From: Mycoplasma enhydrae
Lineage (GTDB): Bacteria > Bacillota_I > Bacilli_A > Mycoplasmatales > Metamycoplasmataceae
Assembly (NCBI RefSeq): GCF_017116825.1
Contig: NZ_JAFIRD010000002.1
Coordinates: 1-64,000 of the forward strand
DNA length: 64,000 bases
Direction: 5' to 3'
Shown: one piece after another, positions 54,385 through 64,000 of the stretch
Numbering within the stretch: the stretch's first letter is position 1
Layout: every line of letters begins with the position of its first letter
The notes under the pieces: generated by a model
What the model saw: only the letters and a program-made list of their open reading frames with translations
Databases searched by the model: none
Told to the model about the DNA's origin: nothing
Translations under genes and position numbers: made by a program

Positions 54385-54405
54385 CTTTTTTAGTATATAA
54401 AAAAG
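54385..54405 (-). terminator. Possible weak terminator after the second GDSL lipoprotein gene
   Basis: CTTTTTT / AAAAAAG hairpin with a seven-base loop, about 50 bases past the lipoprotein stop codon and before rnpB. Pure A-T pairing makes it weak. Confidence 0.4.
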
Positions 54406-54453
54406 CACCAAACCAATATATAATTTGACACTTCTTTTTTTGAATTTAAATTA

Positions 54454-57400
54454 TTAATAAAATTCACCTTTTTTAACTTTATTCAGTTCTGATCATTCTG
54501 AAGCAGATGTTCTGTCATTAATGCTCATAAATTTACCGTATCCACCTTCTTTAAGTGTTAGTAAAATGTATTCTTTTTTAGAAATAACGCCAGCTTCACC
54601 ATCTTCTGTAATTTTAAATTTAAAGTTCTTTAGTCTATCTTTTTCACTTTCTTTGTAACCTGAACTTATCAAAATATACATAATCGATTCAGGGCCATAG
54701 TTATTTTCATTAAAATAAGTAGTACCAGTGAAAAAACCTCTTTTGATTGCATAGTTTGTAAATTGGCGTAAATCAACAGGTTTTTTGAAATAACGTTGAA
54801 GTCCACCAAATTTTGAGCCTATGCCTGGAATAAGACTTAGATTTGTAGCTTCCTGTAATTCTCACAAGATAGCCCTACCTCCTGAATATAAGTTTATTAG
54901 ATTACCTCTTTCACGTTTAGATATTTCGGTTTCACGGCCAAACATTTCGAAAATAATATAATTAAGCGCTACATAAAGCCTATAAACACCTTTTCATTCA
55001 GGAGTTTTAGCTCTTTCTTTAAATATAGGATTTTTATAAGCGCTGCTTTTTTCATATGTTTGCCACAATATTTTAAATATTGTATCAGCTAGAACTAGAA
55101 AATCCAAGTCCACAGTAACATTATCAGGATCAGTTACTGGTGGTTTGGAATCTCCACCACCTGGTAATATGAATTCATTTAATGTCTTCATATTTGATCT
55201 TTTTGAATGTTCAGGATCCATATTTAAATTTCTTAGTGCGTTAAATAGAGTTGATTTTTCAAAGTTACTTTTTTCAAATAATAAATTAACTAATTTTACT
55301 AAAGTAGCTCCATCAATAGGTTTGTTTTCACCTATAAGAGTTGCCACAATTTTGGCATCTTCAAAACTAAATGCCGATTTAATTTTATCAATAGCATCAA
55401 TAATTCATTTTGTAGGTTCTTTTAAACTGAAATCTAGACTTGATTTTGTGATTATATTAATAGTTCTATTAATTAATTTCTTTTCAAAATATTCAGTTTG
55501 AAGTAAGTTTTCTGCCATATTCTTAATTAATTGTGCTAAGAAAGTTTTATCTGATTGTTCAACATTTTCAAGTTTAAGTATATCAACGATTTTGTTTACA
55601 AAAAGATTAATAATGTCATCATCTTTAAAAATTGCTTTAGCTAAGTTTTTGGCATTAGTTTTTAAATTAATAGAAATTTGAGTTAACAATTCATTTAAGG
55701 TTTCACCAAAAGTTTTATTGCTGCTTAGTTTATTTTTAACTAAGAAATCCTCTACAAAATCTTTAATCAAAGTTTTTGTTTCTTGTTTTTCTATTAATTT
55801 ATTAGCTATATTTTTAACTTCTTCATTAGTTAAGAGTTTTTGATTTTCAGATTCAATATTAATGTTATTAATTTGGTCTTTAATAGTATTAGTGATTGAA
55901 TCAATTAAAGCTTCTCTAACATTATTTGAACCTGCTTCAATAGAACCACTTATTCCAACTAATAAATTAGCTAAAACTTTTTCAATATTCTTAAATAATT
56001 TATCTAAATCAACTTTTTCTTCTGGTTTAGGAATTTTTGGAATATTTCTAGCTAAATAATTAATTAATGAAGTTAGTTCGGTAGTTAATTGTTCCTTACT
56101 CAATGTTTTTAAAAATGTATCTTTTGATAATTTATCAAAAACACTGGAATCTAGTATTTGTACAAAATCAAAATTACTAAAGGTTTCTACCAATTGACTA
56201 GCAATTTTTTGGATATTTAGTTCTTGTTTTTCATCAAATAAATCAACATTAATAACACTTTCAAATAATTGAGATACTAAATTGGAAATTATTTTTTGAT
56301 TATTTCCTTCTAAACTATTAAGTGCTCTTCATAAAAACGAACTAATGTTTTCAACTTCATTGCCAACAACATCAAATTTGTGTTTTTTACCTAAAGCACC
56401 CATTGTGAAGCTAAATAATTTTTTAATATAATCTTCATCAGCTAAGATGCCATTAAGGTTTTCTTTGATAAATGTTGATAGTTTGTTTTTATTTGTATTT
56501 AAGATTTTCTTTAATAAATCATTTACATTTTTAATTTCTTCTAATCCATCTTTGCTTAAGTTTGAAACTGATTCAATTAAACTTTTAATAATATCTTTAG
56601 CTTCTGGTTTGTCTAAAAGTATATTTTTTATTTTATTAACAGTTGCATCAGCAAAATCGTTGCCGTTTTCATTAAGTTTTAATAATTCATTTTTAATTGA
56701 ACCTAAAGAATTTTTGGCTGCTTGTTCAACTTTTTGAATAATAAAATTCATTACTTTTTCTTTTTGACTAAAAAGAGAAATAATCTTAATGAATTTATGA
56801 AAACCATCTCCACTAGAATTTCTTAAACTAATCAAATCGATTGCATGTGCAATTAATTGTGAATTATTTTCTAATGAAATAAATTTTGATAATTCGATTT
56901 TTAAATAATTACCCAATTTTTCAAAATCATTTACTTGATTTTTATCAAGTTTAGTCATTATTGAAATAAAGTAATCTTCAAAGTTTTTATATAGTTTTGA
57001 ATCACCAATTTCCTTTAATAAACTAGCCACATATGAAGAAACTAAATTTCTTTCTTCTTCAGTCATTTGAACATCTAAAAAAGCTACTAAATAAGAATTA
57101 ATAATATTCGAAATTGCATTACTATCTTTGTTAGCATTTTCTAATTCATTTAGAATTGTGCTTATGATGTTTAATAAGCCGTTTTCTTTTGCTCTTTGCA
57201 ATGCTGAAACGCTAAATGCAAAAGCACTTGATTTGTCATAGTTATTACCGTTATCAACTAAATCATTAATTAATTGTTTTAATTGATTTATAACCATAGG
57301 ACTATTGATTGATTTGTATATGTTTTTATATGTATCTTTCACATAGTCTTCTAAATTGTTGAATTTAGGATTTAAAGCCAATATTTTGGCTTCTAAACCA

Positions 57401-59949
57401 GAATTCTTTAAGTAATTAGTTAATGGATGAATAACAGCATAATTGCCTAAGTTATCAAGTAGTTGGTTAACTAAACTGCTATCTTGGCTAAAGGTATCAA
57501 TTGCAAGTGAGCCTAGAGCTTTAATATAATTTTTGCCCTCTTCATTTAATTCATTATGTTTATTAGCTGAGATGTTATCTAGCAATTTAAGAATTGAATC
57601 GCGGTATTCAGGTTTTAAAATATTGTTTAAATTTTGAATACTAATTAGTTCTTCAATTTTTATTAATTTTAAACCTAGATATTCAAAACCTTTTTTATAT
57701 TTGCCATAATCAATAGAAGCATCATTTGGTTTGAAACTAATTAGTGCAAAGAAAATTTTATTACCTTCATCTAATTGAATTTTGTCAAAAATTAATTTTT
57801 GAACTACTTCATTTAGAACATTTCCTATTGCTAATTTTTTATTAAATTTTTTGGTTTCTGAAATAGCTTGTATTATTAAATTAAATATTTCAGTGTTGTA
57901 TTTAAAATCTTTTAGATTTAAAATTAAATGTTTAATGAAGTATCTAATATCGTCTAATTTAGCATCTTCAATTTGATGATGTGACTTTAAATTATTCATA
58001 ATGTTATCTAAAAGAATATTAAAGTCACTTTCGTTTCTTGACAATCAAGAAATTAAAGATTGTGCAAAATCCATTGTTTCTTTTTTAGTACTATCAATAA
58101 TTTCAGCAACAAAATTTTCAATAGTTTCGTGGCTAAAGAATTTTTCAATGTCTTCTAGACCAACTTCAATTACTTTATTTGTTAAATTATTCAAATGAGC
58201 TAAAACATCACTATCATCCTTAGCTTTAGTTGATATATTTGCTAAACTTTCTGGTAAAAATGACTTAGCCAAGTTGTTTGAAAGTACCACATTAGCTAAA
58301 ATTGGAAGATTATGTTTTAAAAACTTCTTATTTTCTTCATTTGATACAAATTCTTTTGTAAATACATCTTTAGCAATGTTGTATGAATTTTGTTTATTTC
58401 TTAAGTTCTTAATAAAGATTTTTCTTATTTCTTTAATTTCAATTGTTTCATAAGATTTTTTTGTTAGCAGTTCTGAAGCTTCAATATTTGCTTCTTTTAA
58501 AACTACATTTAAATGTTTTGAATCTAATACTTGATTGATTAGTCTAATGAAAACAGCCTTATTTTCGTTGGTTACAACTAAGTTTAATAATGTATTTAAT
58601 CAGTTGTCTGAATTTTGTTCACTTAGACCTAAAAAACCAATAGTATCTTTAATTAGTTTTTTAATAGTTTCAGGATTACTTGTTTTTTGAACATTGAAAA
58701 TTGATTTAAATTCAAGCAAGATCTTTCTTGAAAAAGAATTATTGTTTTCAGATTCAATAAGTTCTTTATTTTCATCTTCTTTTTCAAAAGGATACTCTTT
58801 TTTATGTGTTTCCACATTTAAGCCACCAAAACCAATAATTTCAGTTTTGATATCACTTGCTTTAGCTTTAAAATCTAGAGCAATTGAGTGCTCAGATTTT
58901 GGTTCTTTTTTGTCAGTTTTAAATAATTTGTCATATTCTGGTGCAGAAATTGACATTTTGATAAATATATCTTGAGCTAATTTTTTATAAGCTTTATTTG
59001 ATGGAAAAACACTCAATAAATCAGAAGAAAAATCTTTTGAATTTTGAGCAATGTAATTTTCATTAATAATGCCATAATAATTAATTTTAGCTTCTTTGGC
59101 CACATTTTTAATTGTGTCATTAAGCTTAGAAGTTATGTCATAAAACATTTTAGTATTATCTTTTTGAGATCTAATTAAAGAAAAATGAAGCAATGGTGGA
59201 ATGTAACCTACTAAGTTAATATTTATTTTTGAATTCAGTTTTCTAATTTCTTTAATAATTTCAAAATAGTTATCTTCTAGTTTTTTTATTCTAACCAATG
59301 AAACTTTATTAAACTCATTTAAAGCTTGTTTAAATTCATTTTCATCTTTGTATTGCTTGAATAATAAGTTAAGAATTTCATTCTTTTTAAATACATCATT
59401 AAAACCAATTGATAGTGTTAGTAGATTAGATTCCTTAATGGCTTTAATAAGTTTTTTATTATCATAATTTTGAGTATCACCAAACAACTGTTTAATTCTT
59501 AGTTGGTTTTTGTCACTTAATTCCTTATTAAATTTTATAAGTGAATCAAAACTTGATTTTTTATTTTTTTGACTTAACAAATACAATCAATCTTCTGATG
59601 TTGATTGTTGTAGACCATAATTTTCATAACTTTTTAATTTTGTTTGTTCATCATTTAAAATTGAAATTGCATTTGCTAAATATGAAGCATAAGAAATTCC
59701 AATAATTTTATTGCTTTTCAGTTCATTATTAGTTTCTGAATTAAAACTATTATTATTACCAATGGCATAATCATCACCAATGGCTACATATTTAACATCA
59801 CCTTTAACAACTTCTTGTTTTGTGTTAGAAATAATTCTTCTTTTTTTCTTAGTTTTGACACAAGAAATTGCAATAATTGGAGTACTAAATAAAATTGCTA
59901 ATGGTGCAACAAGACCAGCAATTTTTTTAATTCCTTTTTTTGTTTTCAT
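54454..59949 (-). CDS. Giant GDSL-like lipoprotein without catalytic serine
   Basis: A 1831-residue surface lipoprotein, the largest gene in the window. The signal peptide MKTKKGIKKIAGLVAPLAIL ends in lipobox AISC with Cys30. The N-terminal 350 residues align by layout with the SGNH domain of the 21984-26144 protein: VKYVAIGDDYAIG (Asp60 where the Ser nucleophile should be) and LLTLSIGFNDVF (Asn184 kept). LSVFPSNKAYKKLAQDIF (312-329) stands where DIHPTVHGYKKMAMDAF is expected, so the catalytic Asp-His are lost. The rest is a helix-rich Lys/Asn/Leu region like its paralogue. AGGAGG precedes the ATG; ktrB ends ten bases upstream. It is probably a non-hydrolytic surface protein. Confidence 0.86.
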
Positions 59950-59959
59950 AAAAACCTCC

Positions 59960-61519
59960 TTAACCAATTGAAACATCTTCATAAATGTATTGGTAGTATT
60001 CAGGCATAGGTTTAGCGCGCCCGAAAATTTTAATGGTTTGTGGTATGCCAAATTGTCCAATGATCATAATGAATATTAAACTCAATTTACCCACGACATG
60101 CAAATTACTTACTGAACTAGTTAGTCCTGTAGTTAGTCCTGTATTTCCAAAAGCTGAACAAGCTTCGAAAATTACAAAAATAAGTGGATAATTTGTGTTG
60201 TTAGGCATCTTTGTATCACCTGGAAGGGTAGCATATGAAGCAATTGTTACCACTAAAATTAAAAGTATTGCTATGGCAAAAACGTTAACTGCTTTAATTA
60301 AGGTTTCCTTGCCTATTTGTCTTTTGAAAGCATTAATTCTTTTTCGTTGTGACATCATAGTTATAACGCTTAAAAATATTACAGCCACAGTGGTATTACG
60401 GATACCTCCTGCTGTTGATACTGGTGAAAAACCAATAAACATTAGAACACTATGAATTAGAATTGTCGATTGTGAAAAATTATAATAATTGACTGTTGAA
60501 AATCCGGCTGATCTAGTGGATGACACTTGGAAATATAAAGCAAAAATTTTATCACCTGTATTTCCATAGGCACTTTGATTTCAAAAACTATAATTGGATT
60601 TTGCAGAATATTCTAGTGCCAAGCTCAAACTAAAACCTAATAATGTAGTAACTAAATAAGTAATAATTGTAAATTTAGTAAACAATTGGAATCTATGACT
60701 TAGTTCATTCTTTTTAGTACTTTGAATTTTTTTTCATATGTCATAAATAACTGGAAAACCAATTCCACCAATTAAAAACACAATTATTGTAATAGTTTGA
60801 AATGCATAATCTTTGTAAAATGGTTGCAAACTCTTATTTCCGAATAAATCAAAACCTGCATTATTTATTGTACTAATAGCATGAAAAACTCCAAATTTTA
60901 GTGCTTGACCAAAGTTTTTATATGGATTTTTGGCAGGGTCCATAATAACTCTTGGATCAAATTCCATTTTATTAGCCTTAGGACTAAATTCTGAAGCACT
61001 AACAAAATTAGGATTCTTAGTAAAATATAAAAGCATTGTAAAAATAAATGAAGCAATTACAGTAATTATAATTAAAAAAGAAATGGCAATTTTAATCATT
61101 TTCCTAGTTTCAGTAACAGTAATTGAGCCTCTTTCAGTTTGAGAAACCATACTACTAAATAAGCTAGATTTCATTCCTAATATCGATTGAAATATATATA
61201 CCTTAAAGGTAAATATTCCAATCCCGCCGACGACTATACTTAAAGCAATTAAAAATTGTCCAAAACCATTAAAAGTTTCTGATATTACTAATGGACTTAA
61301 ACCTGTATCACTAAATGCAGAAGTTGATATAAAAAGCGCATCAATATACTTAACTGGTTTATCTATTAGCTTGTTTTGACTAGCTTGTCAGAAAAGTAAT
61401 AATGATATTAGTATGGTAAATAAAACATAAATAATGAAAATATATCTCACAGCACCAACTTTGCGCAAGAACCTTAAAATAACATTATTTTTTTTAGGTT
61501 GCCCTGTTTTATTTTTCAT
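59960..61519 (-). CDS. ktrB: Potassium uptake protein KtrB (TrkH family)
   Basis: Membrane channel subunit for K+ (often Na+-dependent) uptake. The 519 residues contain the four pore-loop repeats of the family with their filter glycines: TSAFSDTGLSP, AISTINNAGFD, SSTRSAGFSTVN and CSAFGNTGLTTG. Around ten membrane segments follow the paired M1-P-M2 pattern. The start gives MKNKTGQPKKNNVI. It is divergent from its regulatory subunit ktrA (174 bases apart), and the giant lipoprotein gene follows ten bases downstream. Confidence 0.94.
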
Positions 61520-61693
61520 GTGTTAAATTATAGAACAAAAATAAAAAAATATTATTTATATAATATTGGCTAAAAAAAGCGCTAATTTTTAACCCAAAAA
61601 TAGACTAAAAATATTAATTTATATTGTTAATTTTATTAAATAGTATAATTTTGAATGTTAAAAATTTAATCCTAATATCTAAGGAGTAAGGCT

Positions 61694-62407
61694 ATGAGAT
61701 TATTTAAAAAAACTAGGGAAATTTGCATTATTGGTATTGGCCGTTTTGGTCAATCAATAGTGCAAAAATTGCTATCAGATAAGGAAAATAATATTAGATT
61801 GGTCTTAATTGATCAAGAAGAAAAACACTTATTACAATTTAAAGATGAAGTAGACAATATTTATGTAGCAGATTGTGCCGATCGTAAAACATTAGAGTCT
61901 ATAAATGTGAAGGATTTTGATGTTGTTATAGTAGCTTCATCTGACAATATTGAAATTGTTGCAGCATTGTTAGAAATCGGTGTAAAAACTATTATTGCTC
62001 GGGCATCAAACTCTAGACACTCAAGAGTTTTAAGGCAAATCGGTGTTAATTGAATTGTTTCTCCTGAAGAAGAAGCTGGCAAGAAAACAGCAATTTTGGT
62101 TTCAGATCCTACTTTAACACGTTTTTCAGAAAGCATTGTTCAAATTCAAGATGAGTTTGTAAGTACAACAATTTATATAACTAACCCTGAAGTTTTTAAT
62201 AAAAAAATTAGTGAATTAGGATTAAGGAATAAATATGAAGTATCAGTATCACTAATTACTCGAAATTCAAAAGTCTTTTTACCTAGCGGTGATTTTGAGA
62301 TCTTAGAAGGTGATTTATTAACATTTATAGGTAAATTAAATGACATAATTCGTGTAACAGAATTTTGTACTAAAATGTCTAAAAACAAGGAGAAAAAGAA
62401 TGAATAA
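61694..62407 (+). CDS. ktrA: Potassium uptake regulator KtrA (RCK domain)
   Basis: Cytoplasmic nucleotide-gated regulator of KtrB, 237 residues. The N-terminal RCK/Rossmann domain has CIIGIGRFGQSIVQKL (GxGxxG), VLIDQEEKHL, and ADCADRKTLESINVKDFDVVIVA. A C-terminal RCK-C domain covers about 145-225 (SVSLITRNSKVFLPSGDFEIL, EGDLLTFIGK). It is divergent from ktrB, unlike the usual co-directional pair. The stop overlaps the pepC start by eight bases. Ribosome binding site AAGGAG. Confidence 0.95.
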
Positions 62408-63725
62408 TGAAATAACAAAAAACTTATTAAACAAATTTGAAAAAGCATATGAATCAAACATTGCAAATAAAGTAATAGAAAATGCAATTTTTAAAAACGG
62501 ACTATCAAAAAGTTCATTAAATAATGAAATAATCAAAAAACATAACTTTATTTTTTCACATGAAACTAAAGTAGGAAATATAACTAACCAAAAACAAAGT
62601 GGTAGATGTTGAATTTTTGCTGGACTTAATTCAATTAGAACAAAATTAATGCAAGATTTAAATATTGAATCAATTGAATTGTCTCAAAACTATTTACACT
62701 TCTATGACAAACTAGAAAAAGCAAATTACTACTTAGAATGAATGATTAAAGAAGGTCTAAAACTTGATAATGAAGATAGATTATTTCGTTCATTTAATGA
62801 TAATCCTGTTTCAGATGGTGGATATTGAGAATGATTTGTTAATTTAGTTAATAAATATGGAATTGTAACAAAAGATGCCATGAATGAATCATTTAGCTCA
62901 GAATCAACAAATGAAATGGTTACACAAATTAACTGAAGATTAAAAGCATATACAGCAAGAATGAAACAAACTTTTGCAAAAACCAATGACTTAGAACAAG
63001 TTAATTCTCTAAAAGAACAAGCTCTTCAAGATGTTTTTACAATTCTATGTAAATCATTAGGTAAACCTCCTAAATCATTTAGATTCGAATACATGGATAA
63101 AGATAAAAAATATCAATCTTTAGAAGAAATGAGCCCATTAGATTTTTATAAAAAATATGTAGGTTCATATGTTGAAGATAAAATCGATTTAGTATCTGAT
63201 CCAAGACAAAAATATGATTATAATTCTTTCATTATTTCTCCATTAGTAAACAACATGGTTGGAGGACAACCTTTAACTATGTTAAATGTTGATATTGAAA
63301 CCATGAAAAAAGTAATGATTGACCAAATTAAAGCTGGTGAACCTGTTTGATTTGGATGTGATGTTTCGACATTTTCTAACTCAGATGGAATCATGGATTC
63401 AGATTTATATAATTATGATGTTACATTGAGTCAAACACCTGAATTTTCTAAAGCAGAGCAATTTGAATCTCGTGCTTCTGTAATATCACATGCAATGAAC
63501 ATGGTAGGTGTTAATTTAGATTCAAATGGTAAACCCGTGAATTGAAAGGTTGAAAATAGCTGAGGAAGCGATAGAGGAAATAAAGGATTTTGATCAATGA
63601 GTGACCAATGATTTAGCGATTTTAATTATATGGCTATCGTTGATAAAAAGTACCTATCAAAAGAACTTTCAGAAGCAAATTCAAAACCAAAAATAGAAAT
63701 ATCAATTTTTGATCCTTTATCATAG
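62400..63725 (+). CDS. pepC: Aminopeptidase C (bleomycin hydrolase family)
   Basis: Cytosolic hexameric cysteine aminopeptidase (C1B), 441 residues. The catalytic triad is complete: Cys in NQKQSGRCWIFAGLNSIR near residue 70, His in SHAMNMVGVN near residue 365, and Asn in WKVENSWGSDRG near residue 385. Other family landmarks are LSQNYLHFYDKLEKAN, DGGYWEWFVNLVNKYGIV and GEPVWFGCDVSTFS. Many Trp codons are TGA. It overlaps ktrA by eight bases and is followed by a terminator. Confidence 0.97.
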
Positions 63726-63750
63726 TCTAGGACAATAAATTATTTAATTT

Positions 63751-63779
63751 AAGTGCAAAAAGTAGCACTTATTTTTTAT
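63751..63779 (+). terminator. Terminator after pepC
   Basis: AAGTGC / GCACTT stem (extendable by flanking A-T pairs), an eight-base loop and ATTTTTT. Confidence 0.82.
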
Positions 63780-63837
63780 TTTTCATATCTCAATTATAAA
63801 TAATTTATAATTAATACATTATTTACTAAGGAGAGGC

Positions 63838-64000
63838 ATGATTTCTGTTGATTTAAGCAAAATTAGGCGCTTTAAAAAAATGTCAAAAAGAGCAATCAAT
63901 AGAATTCTCCACCCAAAGGAAATTTTTGAATTTGAATTATTAGATAAGCAAAAACAAATGCTTTTTTTAGCAACACGTTGAGCAATAAAAGAATGTTTGT
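63838..64000 (+). CDS. acpS: Holo-acyl-carrier-protein synthase, 5' part
   Basis: Transfers 4'-phosphopantetheine from CoA to ACP. Only the first 54 residues are inside the window. MISVDLSKIRRFKKMSKRA matches the GiDl..i.Rf opening with the metal-binding Asp5. RILHPKEIFEFE is the iLt..E block. FLATRWAIKECL matches the FLA.RwAaKEA motif with its conserved Glu and Lys. AAGGAGAGGC precedes the ATG. The remainder lies beyond position 64000. Confidence 0.87.

Noticed and set aside
59950-60060. Longer N-terminus for the second GDSL lipoprotein starting at 60060
   Set aside because: It would overlap ktrB coding sequence in another frame and bury the signal peptide; the ATG at 59949 follows AGGAGG and gives a standard lipoprotein signal.

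Overview
The window is a low-GC bacterial chromosome segment that uses UGA as tryptophan. Nearly every long gene is interrupted by in-frame TGA codons at conserved Trp positions, and all stops are TAA or TAG. Lipoproteins have very short signal peptides, there are no cell-wall genes, and several gene forms are typical of mollicutes: NadD fused to an HD domain, a short-armed Smc, KtrAB, and MnuA-type and GDSL-type lipoproteins. The purine and pyrimidine nucleoside salvage set and the GDSL lipoproteins suggest a Mycoplasma of the hominis group, but that is inference. I see no insertion sequence, prophage, CRISPR array, tRNA or rRNA.

Layout. 1-2924 (minus): membrane protein, glyA, yloU/asp23-like gene, fakA (cut by the window edge). 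3249-6633 (plus): smc, then a VapD-like gene. 6682-7482 (minus): leucine-rich-repeat lipoprotein. 7557-12770 (plus): uvrB, a nuclease-type lipoprotein and an RNase J paralogue without its metal site. 12801-16655 (plus): two membrane proteins of unknown function and lemA. 16791-21836 (plus): gyrB, a choline-kinase-like gene, a tandem double kinase-like gene and a membrane protein. 21984-26144 (plus): a giant SGNH/GDSL lipoprotein. 26202-28742 (minus): MATE transporter and a small nuclease-like gene. 28836-31877 (plus): quinone reductase-like flavoprotein, apt and pepF. dnaK (minus) follows with a CIRCE operator upstream. 34401-40300 (minus): a tightly packed operon ymdB-nusB-tlyA-sufS-sufU-dinB-nadD. 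40426-49560 (minus): recA, pheT, pheS, rarA, rpsR-ssb-rpsF, rnhC and a Cof-type HAD phosphatase. 49704-53070 (minus): deoD-deoA-deoC-upp. Then come a degenerate dprA, the RNase P RNA gene, a second giant GDSL-like lipoprotein that has lost its catalytic serine, and ktrB (all minus). ktrA, pepC and the start of acpS close the window (plus).

How it fits together. A surface nuclease (9591-10904), nucleoside phosphorylases, deoC, upp and apt form a plausible scavenging route from foreign nucleic acid to nucleotides. uvrB, recA, rarA, dinB, ssb, rnhC and dprA cover DNA repair. pepF and pepC supply amino acids. KtrAB handles potassium. sufS and sufU form a minimal iron-sulfur assembly pair.

Most unusual: a recurring pattern of intact-looking proteins that have lost catalytic residues. 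These are the VapD-like protein, the RNase J paralogue, both halves of the tandem choline-kinase-like protein, DprA and the second GDSL lipoprotein. The double kinase and the GDSL pair are the best candidates for undescribed biology. Two genes (uvrB, apt) appear to be transcribed as leaderless mRNAs. The RNase P RNA carries a compensatory change in its most conserved helix.
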